Shown in pieces: positions 16,873 to 25,165 of a stretch of DNA of 64,000 bases (its first letter is position 1; each line of letters begins with the position of its first letter). Both the position numbers and the translations under genes were made by a program. Origin of the DNA: CAKZQX01 sp034436755 (GTDB lineage: Bacteria; Chloroflexota; Chloroflexia; Chloroflexales; Chloroflexaceae); the NCBI GenBank assembly GCA_034436755.1, contig DAOTVB010000110.1, positions 1 through 64,000 on the forward strand, written 5' to 3'. Under the pieces are notes generated by a model. That model did not search any database. It worked only from the letters and a program-made list of their open reading frames with translations, and was not told the DNA's origin.

Positions 16873-17958
16873 ATGAACAAAGCAGCAGAAGAAGTCCAGG
16901 CCGTCGTCACCGACTACGAGCGAAATCTGGCAGACGAAAACGCCGATACCCTCCGGCACTACTACCATCAGATGCTGCTGGTACGGCGCTTTGAGGAGCG
17001 GACCGGCGAGATGTATACCAAGGCCCGCATTGGCGGCTACTGTCACCTCAACCTGGGTGAGGAGGCGACGATTGTTGGCCTGATGTCTGCGTTACAGCCC
17101 GACGACTATATCTTTACCAACTACCGTGAACATGGCTACATCGTGGCGCGAGGGGTTGCGCCCGGCCGGATAATGGCGGAACTCTTCGGGAAGGAGACCG
17201 GCGTCTCGCGCGGCCGGGGAGGCTCGATGCATCTGTTCGATATCGACGCGCACTTTATGGGCGGCTATGCGATTGTCGGCGGACAAATTCCCCTGGCCAC
17301 AGGTGCAGCCTTTGCCCTCAAATATCAGGAACGGCCCGGCGTGGTGATCTGTCAGATGGGCGATGCCACCACAAATATCGGCGCATGGCATGAGTCGCTC
17401 AATATTGCCAAACTGTATCAACTGCCGATCATTTACTTTGTTGTCAACAACGGCTATGGTATGGGCACTACCGTTGAGCGCGGTTCGGCCGAGCCGGACC
17501 TCTACAAGAAGGGCTGTGCCTTCCGCATCCATGGCGAGCGGGTTGAGGGGCGCGATCTGCTGGCGGTACGCGATGTCACCCGCCGCCTGCGGGAGCGCGC
17601 CGAGCAGGAGCATGAACCGGCCATCCTGGAGGCCGTCAGTTACCGCTTCCGGGGTCACTCCGTGGTTGACCCGGCGCGCTACCGCTCCGAGGAAGAGGTG
17701 CGCACGGGGCGCGCTGATGATCCGCTCAAGCGCTATGCCACAGTGCTGCTTGAGGGCAGCCTGATCGATGAGGAGTGGCTCAAGCAGGTCGCCGATCAGG
17801 TCGATCAAGAGGTGCAAGAGGCGATCGACTTTGCCAACAACAGCCCCGATCCCAAGATCGAGGATCTTTTCACCTACATGTATGCGACTCCGGTTGCCAA
17901 TACGCCCGGTGCATCGGATGCCATCGCCGCCGCAGAGCAGGCAGGAGGGAAGGGCTGA
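16873..17958 (+). CDS. pdhA: Pyruvate dehydrogenase E1 component, alpha subunit
   Basis: The 361-residue product binds thiamine diphosphate and decarboxylates pyruvate (or a related 2-oxo acid) with the beta subunit. Visible marks are YREHGYIVARGVAPGRIMAELFG, RGRGGSMHLFD, the ThDP motif from GDATTN to VVNN (motif GDG variant), and the phosphorylation-loop region YRFRGHSVVDPARYRSEEEV. AAGGAG precedes the ATG. It is followed one base later by pdhB and then pdhC. A branched-chain 2-oxo acid enzyme is an alternative, but the RGRGGSMH context favours pyruvate or acetoin types. Confidence 0.92.
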   Translation: MNKAAEEVQAVVTDYERNLADENADTLRHYYHQMLLVRRFEERTGEMYTKARIGGYCHLNLGEEATIVGLMSALQPDDYIFTNYREHGYIVARGVAPGRIMAELFGKETGVSRGRGGSMHLFDIDAHFMGGYAIVGGQIPLATGAAFALKYQERPGVVICQMGDATTNIGAWHESLNIAKLYQLPIIYFVVNNGYGMGTTVERGSAEPDLYKKGCAFRIHGERVEGRDLLAVRDVTRRLRERAEQEHEPAILEAVSYRFRGHSVVDPARYRSEEEVRTGRADDPLKRYATVLLEGSLIDEEWLKQVADQVDQEVQEAIDFANNSPDPKIEDLFTYMYATPVANTPGASDAIAAAEQAGGKG

Positions 17959-17959
17959 T

Positions 17960-18958
17960 ATGCCAGTAATTACCTATCGACAGGCGCTCAACGAGACACT
18001 GCGCGAAGAACTCCGGCGTGATGACAATGTCTTGCTGATGGGCGAAGAGATCGGCATCTTTGAGGGCTCGTACAAGGTAACGGCAGGCTTGTTGCAGGAG
18101 TTTGGTGCCAAACGGGTGGTGGATACGCCTATTGCCGAGGAGGGCTTTGTCGGGTTAGCAGCCGGTGCGGCGATGCTCGGGCTGCGTCCTGTCGTCGAGA
18201 TTATGACGATCAACTTTATCCTGCTGGCGATTGATCAGGTCGTCAACCATGCCGCCAAGATCCACTACATGTTTGGCGGTCAGGCGCGTGTGCCGATGGT
18301 TATTCGCACTCCCGGCGGCGGTGGTCAGCAGTTGGCCGCCACCCACTCGCAGAACTTCGAAGCCTGGTTTGCCTATGTGCCCGGTCTCAAAGTTCTCGCG
18401 CCCGCGACTCCTTACGATGCCAAGGGCATGCTGCGCAGTGCCATCCGGGACGATGATCCGGTTATTTTCCTGGAAAATCTGGCGCTGTACAACACCCGGG
18501 GCGAAGTTCCCGATGACGATGGCGACTACACTATCCCGATTGGCCTGGCCGATGTGAAGAAGGAAGGCACCGATCTGACGATCATTGCCTACTCGCGTAT
18601 GACCGTGCTGGCGCTGGATATTGCGCGCCGCCTGGAAGATGAAGGCATCAACGCCGAGGTGGTTGATGTGCGTTCCCTACGCCCGCTCGATAAAGAGACC
18701 ATCATTAACTCGGTGAAGAAGACCAACCGGGCGGTTATTGTGGAGGAAGACTGGCGTTCGTACGGGATCGGGGCCGAAATTGCCGCGACAATCCAGGAAG
18801 AGGCATTTGATTACCTGGATGCGCCAGTACGCCGGGTGGCCGGGATCGAGGTGCCCCTGCCATATGCCAAAGTGCTTGAGCGCGCCGCCCTGCCCAGCGC
18901 CCAACACCTGCTGGATGCCATTCACACCACCCTGGCAGGAACACGCGTCGAGCAGTAG
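17960..18958 (+). CDS. pdhB: Pyruvate dehydrogenase E1 component, beta subunit
   Basis: The 332-residue product starts at the ATG at 17960 (MPVITYRQALNETLREEL), one base after the pdhA stop; the ribosome-binding site GGAGGGAAGG is inside the end of pdhA. Typical blocks are LLMGEEIGIFEGSYKVTAGL, DTPIAEEGFVGLAAGAAMLGLRPVVE, RTPGGGGQQLAATHSQ, and the C-terminal domain VVDVRSLRPLDKETI and VIVEEDWRSYGIGAEIAATI. It forms the alpha2beta2 E1 with PdhA. Confidence 0.93.
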   Translation: MPVITYRQALNETLREELRRDDNVLLMGEEIGIFEGSYKVTAGLLQEFGAKRVVDTPIAEEGFVGLAAGAAMLGLRPVVEIMTINFILLAIDQVVNHAAKIHYMFGGQARVPMVIRTPGGGGQQLAATHSQNFEAWFAYVPGLKVLAPATPYDAKGMLRSAIRDDDPVIFLENLALYNTRGEVPDDDGDYTIPIGLADVKKEGTDLTIIAYSRMTVLALDIARRLEDEGINAEVVDVRSLRPLDKETIINSVKKTNRAVIVEEDWRSYGIGAEIAATIQEEAFDYLDAPVRRVAGIEVPLPYAKVLERAALPSAQHLLDAIHTTLAGTRVEQ

Positions 18959-19043
18959 CGTTGTCCGAACGTGGGGAATGCTCTGGCGCGTTTATCCGCT
19001 TCAGAACTGAGCCCAACGAGGTGAGTAGCAAAGGAAAGATATA

Positions 19044-20522
19044 ATGGCAGAAGTAACGATGCCCCGCCTCAGCGATACGATGGAGGAGGGGACGATTGGG
19101 CGCTGGCTTAAGCAGCCCGGCGATCAGGTTGAGAAGGGCGAAATTCTGCTCGAAATTGAGACCGATAAAGCCACCATGGAGCTTGAGTCGTATGAAAGCG
19201 GCACGCTCCAGAAGATCCTGGTGCAGGAAGGGCAAACAGTGCCGATCGGTGAGCCGATTGCCATGATCGGCGAAGGCCCGGCAGAGGAAGCTGAACCACC
19301 CGCAGCCGGTCCCGCACCCGAGTCGGCGGGGGCAGCCGGAACACAGCAGCCTGACGCGCCGCCCCGCTCCGGGACGCCAACCGAGGAGGGGGGATCGGCC
19401 GCAACCTCACGCACCAGCAAGCCCGGCGGCGGGCTGGAAGCACCACCCGGCCCGGAGATTGAGGCCCGCGGCTACAACCGTGATGCTGTCGCGCAGACGG
19501 TCACTGAGCCACATGGTAATGGACGCACGGAAGAGCGGATCAAAGCCTCGCCCGTGGCCCGACGCATTGCGGAGGAGGCCGGCATCGATCTGCGGCAGGT
19601 GCAGGGCACCGGTCCCGGCGGTCGGATTATTAAGGAGAATGTCGAGGAGTTCCAGCAGCGCAAGGGTCAGGCACCGGCACCCGCGCCGCAGGCAGCTCAG
19701 CCCGCACCGGCCCCCGCAGCCCAACCGGCTCCGGCAGCCCAGCCCGCACCGGCCCAGGCACCTGCGCCGGCCCAGGCACCGGCACCCGCGCCGGGACCGG
19801 CTCCCACACCCACAACCCAGCCGGCGGGTGAAGTCTCCCCAATGAGCCGGATGCGCCGCGCCATCGCCCGCAAGATGACCGAGTCAAAGCCGGGGGTGCC
19901 GCACATCTACGTCACCAGTGAGATCGACATGAGCGAGGCGCTGAAGTGGCGTAAGCAACTGAACGACAGCGGTGTCGCTCCCGTCAAGATCTCGGTCAAT
20001 GATATGATTGTCAAAGCAGCGGCGAAGGCGCTGCAGAAGTTCCCGTCGATCAACAGTAGCTATGCGGTTGGCGATGATGGGCAGGCCGGGTTTGTGCAGC
20101 ACGCACAGATCAATGTCAGCGTCGCTATTGCGATTGACGAGGGCCTGGTGGCCCCATCCGTGACCGATGCGGATAAGAAGGGCCTGGGGACGATTGCTAC
20201 TGAGATCCGCGAGCTGGCGGCCCGGGCGCGTGAGGGCAAGATCAAGCCGAACGAGCTTGAGGGCGGTACTTTTACCGTCTCTAATCTGGGAATGTATGAT
20301 GTAGTTGAGTTCGGGATGATTATCACACCGCCGCAGACCGGCGCAATCGCGGTCGGATCAGTGCGCCAGGTTCCCGTAGTGCGTGACGGCGAGATTGTGG
20401 TTGGTGAGGTGATGCATGTCAGCCTGAGTGTTGATCACCGCGTGGCTGACGGTGCAACCGCCGCGCAGTATCTGCAAGAGTTCAAACGGCTTATGCAGTC
20501 GCCGATGAGTATGCTGCTGTAG
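19044..20522 (+). CDS. pdhC: Dihydrolipoamide acyltransferase (E2) of pyruvate dehydrogenase
   Basis: The 492-residue product has one lipoyl domain (about 1-78, lipoylated Lys42 in ETDKATMELES), a Gly/Pro-rich linker, an E1/E3-binding domain (about 165-205, ASPVARRIAEEAGIDLRQV), a second linker of Pro-Ala repeats (about 215-260), and the CoA-dependent acyltransferase domain. Its active His465 is in SVDHRVADG. It completes a pdhABC operon; no E3 (lipoamide dehydrogenase) gene is present in the window. A minisatellite begins at its stop codon. Confidence 0.93.
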   Translation: MAEVTMPRLSDTMEEGTIGRWLKQPGDQVEKGEILLEIETDKATMELESYESGTLQKILVQEGQTVPIGEPIAMIGEGPAEEAEPPAAGPAPESAGAAGTQQPDAPPRSGTPTEEGGSAATSRTSKPGGGLEAPPGPEIEARGYNRDAVAQTVTEPHGNGRTEERIKASPVARRIAEEAGIDLRQVQGTGPGGRIIKENVEEFQQRKGQAPAPAPQAAQPAPAPAAQPAPAAQPAPAQAPAPAQAPAPAPGPAPTPTTQPAGEVSPMSRMRRAIARKMTESKPGVPHIYVTSEIDMSEALKWRKQLNDSGVAPVKISVNDMIVKAAAKALQKFPSINSSYAVGDDGQAGFVQHAQINVSVAIAIDEGLVAPSVTDADKKGLGTIATEIRELAARAREGKIKPNELEGGTFTVSNLGMYDVVEFGMIITPPQTGAIAVGSVRQVPVVRDGEIVVGEVMHVSLSVDHRVADGATAAQYLQEFKRLMQSPMSMLL

Positions 20523-20566
20523 GGGTTAGGGGTTAAGGGGTTAGGGGTTAGGGGTTAACGGTTAGC
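20520..20566 (+). repeat. GGGGTTA-type minisatellite starting at the pdhC stop codon
   Basis: About five to six units of TAGGGGT / TTAGGGG with small length variation. The pdhC stop TAG is the first three bases. Telomere-like in look only. Confidence 0.8.
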
Positions 20567-20649
20567 GCATCTATGCTGGGCTCTGCGGATTGCTTTTTGT
20601 GTTTTTATTACCTGCAATCGCCTGCGGATGCGCTAACCCGATAAGAACT

Positions 20650-20708
20650 CAAAACTACGGGATACAGACTACGGACTACGGACTACGGACGCCGAACTAC
20701 AGACTCCG
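20650..20708. repeat. Short-period repeat at the purQ 3' end
   Basis: Units like GACTACGGACTACGG (about 8-bp period) run up to and into the last codons of purQ. On the coding strand of purQ the first units read GTCTGTAGT, so the stop TAG is part of the pattern. Confidence 0.65.
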
Positions 20709-21521
20709 CACATAGCGCACGGCATTCTGGAAGATCACCAGGCCATCGCCGCTCTGCCGCCAGGGCTCGCGCGTCCAGCGGGGATGCTGCTGCGGTAGAA
20801 CCGCGTCTTCCGGGTGGGGCATCAGACCGAGCACATTGCCCTGCGGATTGCACAGGCCCGCGATATGATCAACTGAGCCGTTGGGATTGGCGGGGTAGGC
20901 CGGCGCGCTGCCATCCGGGGTGGTGTAGCGTAGTGCCACCTGCCCGGCCGATTGCAGTTGCGCCAGCACCGTACTATTGGCAACGGCAACGCGTCCCTCG
21001 CCATGTGCTACCGGCACCTCAATCGACGCATCAAGCCCCTGCGTGAAGATGCAGCGACTGGCCGGATTGGGCGTCAGGCGCACCCAGCGGCACTCAAACT
21101 GCCGGGATGCATTGTGGGTCAGGGTTACGGGTGTGGGGCTCGGCGTGACTGTTCCCGGTTGCGAGTCTGCTGCCGGATCAGCCGGGTTGTTCCACCCGGG
21201 CAGCATGCCCGCTTTTGCCAGCACCTGAAACCCGTTGCAGATCCCCAGCACGGGACGCCCATCCGCCACAAATGCGGCGAGTTGCTCCTGCAGTCGGTGC
21301 AGCAGATCGACGGCCAGCAACTTCCCGGCCCCCAGATGATCGCCATACGAGAACCCACCCGGAATAATCAGCCAGCCATAGTCGCGCAGATGAAGGCTGC
21401 CCTCGGCCAGTCGGTTCACATGGACGCGCTCGGGTTGCGCGCCGACAAGTTCACAGGCCGCCGCAGCATCGGCATCCCGGTTAATGCCGGGCGCACGCAG
21501 AATAAGCGCTCTTACGACCAT
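20697..21521 (-). CDS. purQ: Phosphoribosylformylglycinamidine synthase, glutaminase subunit
   Basis: The 274-residue product is a class I glutamine amidotransferase that supplies ammonia to PurL in purine synthesis. The N-terminus is RALILRAPGINRDADAAAACE. The nucleophile Cys is in GRPVLGICNGFQVLAKAGMLPG, the oxyanion block is IIPGGFSYGDHLGAGKLLA, and the catalytic His-Glu is in GLMPHPEDAV. It lies downstream of the protein kinase gene on the same strand, overlapping it by ten bases. PurL and PurS are not seen. Confidence 0.93.
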   Translation of the reverse strand: MVVRALILRAPGINRDADAAAACELVGAQPERVHVNRLAEGSLHLRDYGWLIIPGGFSYGDHLGAGKLLAVDLLHRLQEQLAAFVADGRPVLGICNGFQVLAKAGMLPGWNNPADPAADSQPGTVTPSPTPVTLTHNASRQFECRWVRLTPNPASRCIFTQGLDASIEVPVAHGEGRVAVANSTVLAQLQSAGQVALRYTTPDGSAPAYPANPNGSVDHIAGLCNPQGNVLGLMPHPEDAVLPQQHPRWTREPWRQSGDGLVIFQNAVRYVRSL

Positions 21522-22903
21522 CGAAACTCCAATTCTACTTCACCTACCTTGATCCGATCACCCTGGTGCAGGCGCTGTGGAACATTGGCCGGAATATTCA
21601 CGCCATTGATCATTGTGCCGTTGGTGCTGCCCAGATCGGTGAGCGTATAGTTATCACCATCGCGCTGGATGGTCGCATGGTTGCGCGAGGCAATGCCCCG
21701 ATCATGTTCGGCCAGATCGACGGCGGGATAGTGATTCTGCCGTGGGTCACGCCGCCCAATGTTGCAGGGCATCTTCTCCAGCTTGACCTCCCAGGTACCA
21801 CGCGGCGAAGTTGCCAGTAGCCGTGCTGTCGGCGGAGTCCCCAGCGGTGTGCCACAGTTGGCACAGAAGCGTGCCTTCGCCTTGTTGACATAACCACAGT
21901 TCCCGCAGGCAATGCCACCGGCGGCTGCCTGTGCCGGAGCCGGAGATGCCGGCGCTGGAGCGGCCGGAGTTGCGGCGGCCGGAGAGACGGCGGGCGGTAC
22001 AACGGTGCGCTCAGTCGGATCGACAAAGGGCGTATCGAGGCGACTATGCAGCGCCTGCTCCATCTCCATCCCTGTCTGGTAGCGCTGCTCGCGGTCAAGG
22101 GCCATCGCCGTGATAATGATCTGTTCGGTGGCGGGATCGACCGAGGGATTAAACTTGTGAATGTAGCCGGGCTGTGGTGGTTGTAGCGGGACCGGCGGCT
22201 GATTGGTCAGCAGGTGCAGCAGCGTAGCTCCCAGTGCATAGATATCGCTGCGGGCATCGGTCTGGCCCTTCCCATACTGCTCCGGGGGGGCATACCCGGC
22301 GGATCCCATGGCAATCGTGTCTTTCGCCTTGCGTTTTTTGTAGGTCCGCGCCACGCCAAAGTCAATCAGCTTGACGACACCCTCCGGTGTGATCATAATA
22401 TTTGGTGGCTTGAGGTCACGATAGATCACGGGTGGTTGCAGCGAGTGCAGGTAGTGCAGCACCCGGCAGAGCTGAATGCCATACCCGATCACCTGCTGCT
22501 CCAGCAGCGGTGCATTCGCCTCGCGGATGCGTGCCTCGAGGGTTTGTCCGGGGACAAACTCGATCACCATCGTTGGTCGGCCATTATTCTCGAATTCGTC
22601 CGCCAGCCGCAACAGATTGGGATGGTTGAGTCGCCGCAGCAACTCAACTTCCTGGGCAAAGAGTTTGCGGTTCTCTTCAACCTCGTCGGCGGGGGTGTTG
22701 GGCAGCGGACGCATCTCCTTGACGGCCCAGATCGAGTTATCGCTGGTCCGCCGCGCCCGGTAGACGGCACCCATACCACCGCGCCCGATGAGATTCAAAA
22801 TCTCATAATCGTCGATGGTACCGTGCAGTATTTCATTTTCTGCAAGCCGATCCTGCATAGTATCTGGTTTGTGCTTTATCATCCTGATCTGTGCCGGCAC
22901 CAC
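21512..22903 (-). CDS. Ser/Thr protein kinase with zinc ribbon and FHA domain
   Basis: The product is up to 463 residues. The kinase domain (about 32-290) has P-loop GRGGMGAVYRAR, Lys in WAVKEM, catalytic loop YRDLKPPNIMI (Tyr in place of the usual His), DFGVA, and SAGYAPPEQYGKGQTDARSD. A Pro/Ala linker follows, then a Cys4 ribbon (CGNCGYVNKAKARFCANCG) and a C-terminal FHA domain with SRNHATI and LTDLGSTNGTMING. It can both phosphorylate and bind phosphothreonine. Start is uncertain: the longest frame begins with GTG at 22903; ATGs at 22882 and 22858 are possible and none has a good ribosome-binding site. No transmembrane segment. Confidence 0.9.
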   Translation of the reverse strand: MVPAQIRMIKHKPDTMQDRLAENEILHGTIDDYEILNLIGRGGMGAVYRARRTSDNSIWAVKEMRPLPNTPADEVEENRKLFAQEVELLRRLNHPNLLRLADEFENNGRPTMVIEFVPGQTLEARIREANAPLLEQQVIGYGIQLCRVLHYLHSLQPPVIYRDLKPPNIMITPEGVVKLIDFGVARTYKKRKAKDTIAMGSAGYAPPEQYGKGQTDARSDIYALGATLLHLLTNQPPVPLQPPQPGYIHKFNPSVDPATEQIIITAMALDREQRYQTGMEMEQALHSRLDTPFVDPTERTVVPPAVSPAAATPAAPAPASPAPAQAAAGGIACGNCGYVNKAKARFCANCGTPLGTPPTARLLATSPRGTWEVKLEKMPCNIGRRDPRQNHYPAVDLAEHDRGIASRNHATIQRDGDNYTLTDLGSTNGTMINGVNIPANVPQRLHQGDRIKVGEVELEFRWS

Positions 22904-23072
22904 TGTGCGCTACACCGATGTTCAGTTGCTCATTATAGCACGTTGCAAAGGGCGATGTGGCATAAACATTCCGGGAAGCCGTGTGCCGTCGCGCAGGAGC
23001 ATATAGATGCGGCTTGCAACTGATCCCTGCCGGCGGCGAATGGCACGATCCGCCGCCGGCGGGTTGGAGCAA

Positions 23073-23828
23073 TCACCGGCGGATCGAGTGGCGAAACGCC
23101 GTCAGCGCCAGCCAGATGCCGAGGATCGCAAACAGTATGATCACCGCTATGCTGCTGAATAGCGGGAGCGTTGGCTCTGCGCCGAACGCCAGCGCCCGCA
23201 CCGCGTCGATCAGGTAGGTTGTGGGATTGAAGAGCACCAGCGTCCGCATCCAGGTTGGTAGCACGCTCAACGGGTAGAGTGCATTCGAGGCAAAGAGCAG
23301 CGGCAGGTTGAATAGGAAGATCATGCCGTGGTAGCCCATAATGCTGCGCGAGACCGCCGCAACTGCCAGCGCAATCCCGCTAAAGCCCAGCGCAAACAGC
23401 CCTACCAACAGCAGCGCCACCAGCCAGCCCAGCGGGTTGCCCTCCAGCCGCACCCCCATCAGCATGCCGATCAGCAGCATCAGGAGTGCCTGCATCAGCG
23501 CTTTGGTTGTCGTGCTGGCAGCGTTGCCCAGCAGAATACTCAGGCGCGGAATAGGTGAGACCAGGTACTCCTTGGTGATGCCGCGCAGTCGCTCATCCAG
23601 CAGCATCATGCCTCCGCCGACCGCGCCCGCCAGCGCGCTCAGGGCAATAATGCCGGGCAGAATAAACGCCAGGTAGTCGCCGCCGCTTACCTGCGTGACG
23701 ATGCCGCGCATCCCCACGCCAAACAGTACCACCCACAACACCGACTGAATCGCCAGCCCGATCGCTTCCTCGGCACTGCGAAAAAACTTGGTCATGTGCT
23801 TTGACCAGATGACATATGTTGCATGCAT
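23073..23828 (-). CDS. ABC-2 type transporter permease
   Basis: The 251-residue product has about six hydrophobic segments and the ABC-2 pattern: an N-terminal amphipathic part, then SVLWVVLFGVGMRG, YLAFILPGIIALSALAGAVGGGM, a coupling helix RGITKEYLVSPIPRLSILLGN, and LPTWMRTLVLFNPTTYLIDAVRAL near the C-terminus. It lies nine bases after the ATP-binding protein gene on the same strand and forms an exporter with it. Substrate unknown; the DrrAB-like pattern suggests a hydrophobic compound or lipid. Confidence 0.88.
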   Translation of the reverse strand: MHATYVIWSKHMTKFFRSAEEAIGLAIQSVLWVVLFGVGMRGIVTQVSGGDYLAFILPGIIALSALAGAVGGGMMLLDERLRGITKEYLVSPIPRLSILLGNAASTTTKALMQALLMLLIGMLMGVRLEGNPLGWLVALLLVGLFALGFSGIALAVAAVSRSIMGYHGMIFLFNLPLLFASNALYPLSVLPTWMRTLVLFNPTTYLIDAVRALAFGAEPTLPLFSSIAVIILFAILGIWLALTAFRHSIRR

Positions 23829-23837
23829 CGCTCTGTC

Positions 23838-24785
23838 CTAATCGCGAAAGGTGCGCCCCGTGTGGCGCAAGAAGACATCACCCAGGCTCGGCTGGGCCAC
23901 CGCAATATCCTCAACACGAAAGCCATTGCCGCTGGCAGCCTGCACCACCTCGACCAGCCGCCGGTTGCCGTTATCGACAAAGACCTGCACCAGGTTATCC
24001 TGCTCGTCGATCTGCACCTGCTCGACAAAGGGCAGCGTGCCCAGCGTGTCGAGAAAGTGCTGCTGATCGCCCTGCCCATGCACCCGGATTACATCAGCCC
24101 CCAGCGCGGAGACCAGGCTGGCGGGCTTCCCCTCGGCCACCATCTTGCCATGGTCGATAATCCCGACGGCGTGTGCCAGCGCCTCGGCCTCTTCCATGTA
24201 GTGCGTGGTCAGGAGCAGCGTCATGCCCTGTTCGCGGTTGAGTTCGCGGATGTAATTCCAGATGCCGATACGATTCTGCGGATCGAGCCCCTGGGTCGGC
24301 TCATCCAGGAAGAGGATCTGCGGATCGGTGAGCAGGCCGCGTGCCAGTTCGAGCCGCCGCTTCATGCCGCCGGAGTAGGTTTTCACCCGCCGGTCAATAG
24401 CTTCTTCCAGTTGTACCAGTTCAACCAGTCGGGTGATCCGCGTCTTGCGCTCCTGCCGACGCATCCGGTAGAGCTTGCCATGGATGTCGAGCACCTGCCG
24501 CCCGGTCAGATTCAGATCCAGGACAATATCCTGGAAGGTAACGCCGATCTGGCGGCGGACCTGCCGGGCCTGACTGATGACATCATAGCCTGCAACCCGC
24601 GCACTACCCGCTGACGGCGGCACGAGCGTCGTAAGCATGCTGATAGTGGTCGTCTTCCCGGCACCGTTGGGGCCCAGCAGGGCATAAATGTTGTGCGGCG
24701 CAATCGTCAGGTCAACCCCCGCGACGGCGGTCACCTCGCCATAGCGCTTGACAAGACCATGAGCCTCGATAGCTGCTGTCGCCAT
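23838..24785 (-). CDS. ABC transporter ATP-binding protein, DrrA-like
   Basis: The 315-residue product has Walker A GPNGAGKTT, signature YSGGMKRRLELARGL, Walker B ILFLDEPTQGLDP and the switch His in LLTTHYMEEAEALA, plus the longer C-terminal region of DrrA-type exporters. It precedes the permease gene. Probably one two-gene operon behind the predicted promoter at 24954-24982. Confidence 0.92.
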   Translation of the reverse strand: MATAAIEAHGLVKRYGEVTAVAGVDLTIAPHNIYALLGPNGAGKTTTISMLTTLVPPSAGSARVAGYDVISQARQVRRQIGVTFQDIVLDLNLTGRQVLDIHGKLYRMRRQERKTRITRLVELVQLEEAIDRRVKTYSGGMKRRLELARGLLTDPQILFLDEPTQGLDPQNRIGIWNYIRELNREQGMTLLLTTHYMEEAEALAHAVGIIDHGKMVAEGKPASLVSALGADVIRVHGQGDQQHFLDTLGTLPFVEQVQIDEQDNLVQVFVDNGNRRLVEVVQAASGNGFRVEDIAVAQPSLGDVFLRHTGRTFRD

Positions 24786-24953
24786 TGACGTTATCCTTCA
24801 CTCCAGGACTTGCGAGTCATAAAAATATTGGAGGGGAGCGCAGTCTGTTTTACCAGACAACAGGCCCGGCACGCCATACCATCTGACCATGACATTCTGC
24901 CGCAGCACAAGCGCAGGCAGGTCGCCTGCCACCGCACTCCCGGTCGCTCCCGA

Positions 24954-24982
24954 TTTGTATGGTAGTCAAAAGAATTGGTCAA
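24954..24982 (-). promoter_or_regulatory. Predicted promoter of the ABC exporter operon
   Basis: On the minus strand, TTGACC (24982-24977), 17 bases, then TACAAA (24959-24954). The leader would be about 160 bases. Confidence 0.45.
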
Positions 24983-25057
24983 GAATGATTGTATGCCGAA
25001 GCCGGGTGAGTGTCAAACGGGAGGTAACAACCTGGTCAGATGCCAGATTGTCCACTC

Positions 25058-25087
25058 TTGACAGGCATGGCGGTACGTTATTATAAT
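25058..25087 (+). promoter_or_regulatory. Consensus promoter of the restriction-modification genes
   Basis: A perfect TTGACA (25058-25063), 18-base spacer and perfect TATAAT (25082-25087). Since transcription should start near 25094, an in-frame ATG at 25040 cannot be the start of the methyltransferase. Confidence 0.8.
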
Positions 25088-25165
25088 AGAACAGATATTC
25101 GCTCTTCAAAAAATGATATACTCGGGTGTTCTCAAGTAACGGGTCCAGATACCTGGAGGTTTGCA

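Noticed and set aside
20520..20566. Telomere or replication-end repeat (GGGGTTA)
   Set aside because: It is only five to six irregular units at the end of pdhC inside ordinary chromosomal genes.
25040..25165. N-terminal extension of the methyltransferase from the ATG at 25040
   Set aside because: The consensus promoter lies within this stretch, and the GTG at 25166 has a good ribosome-binding site.
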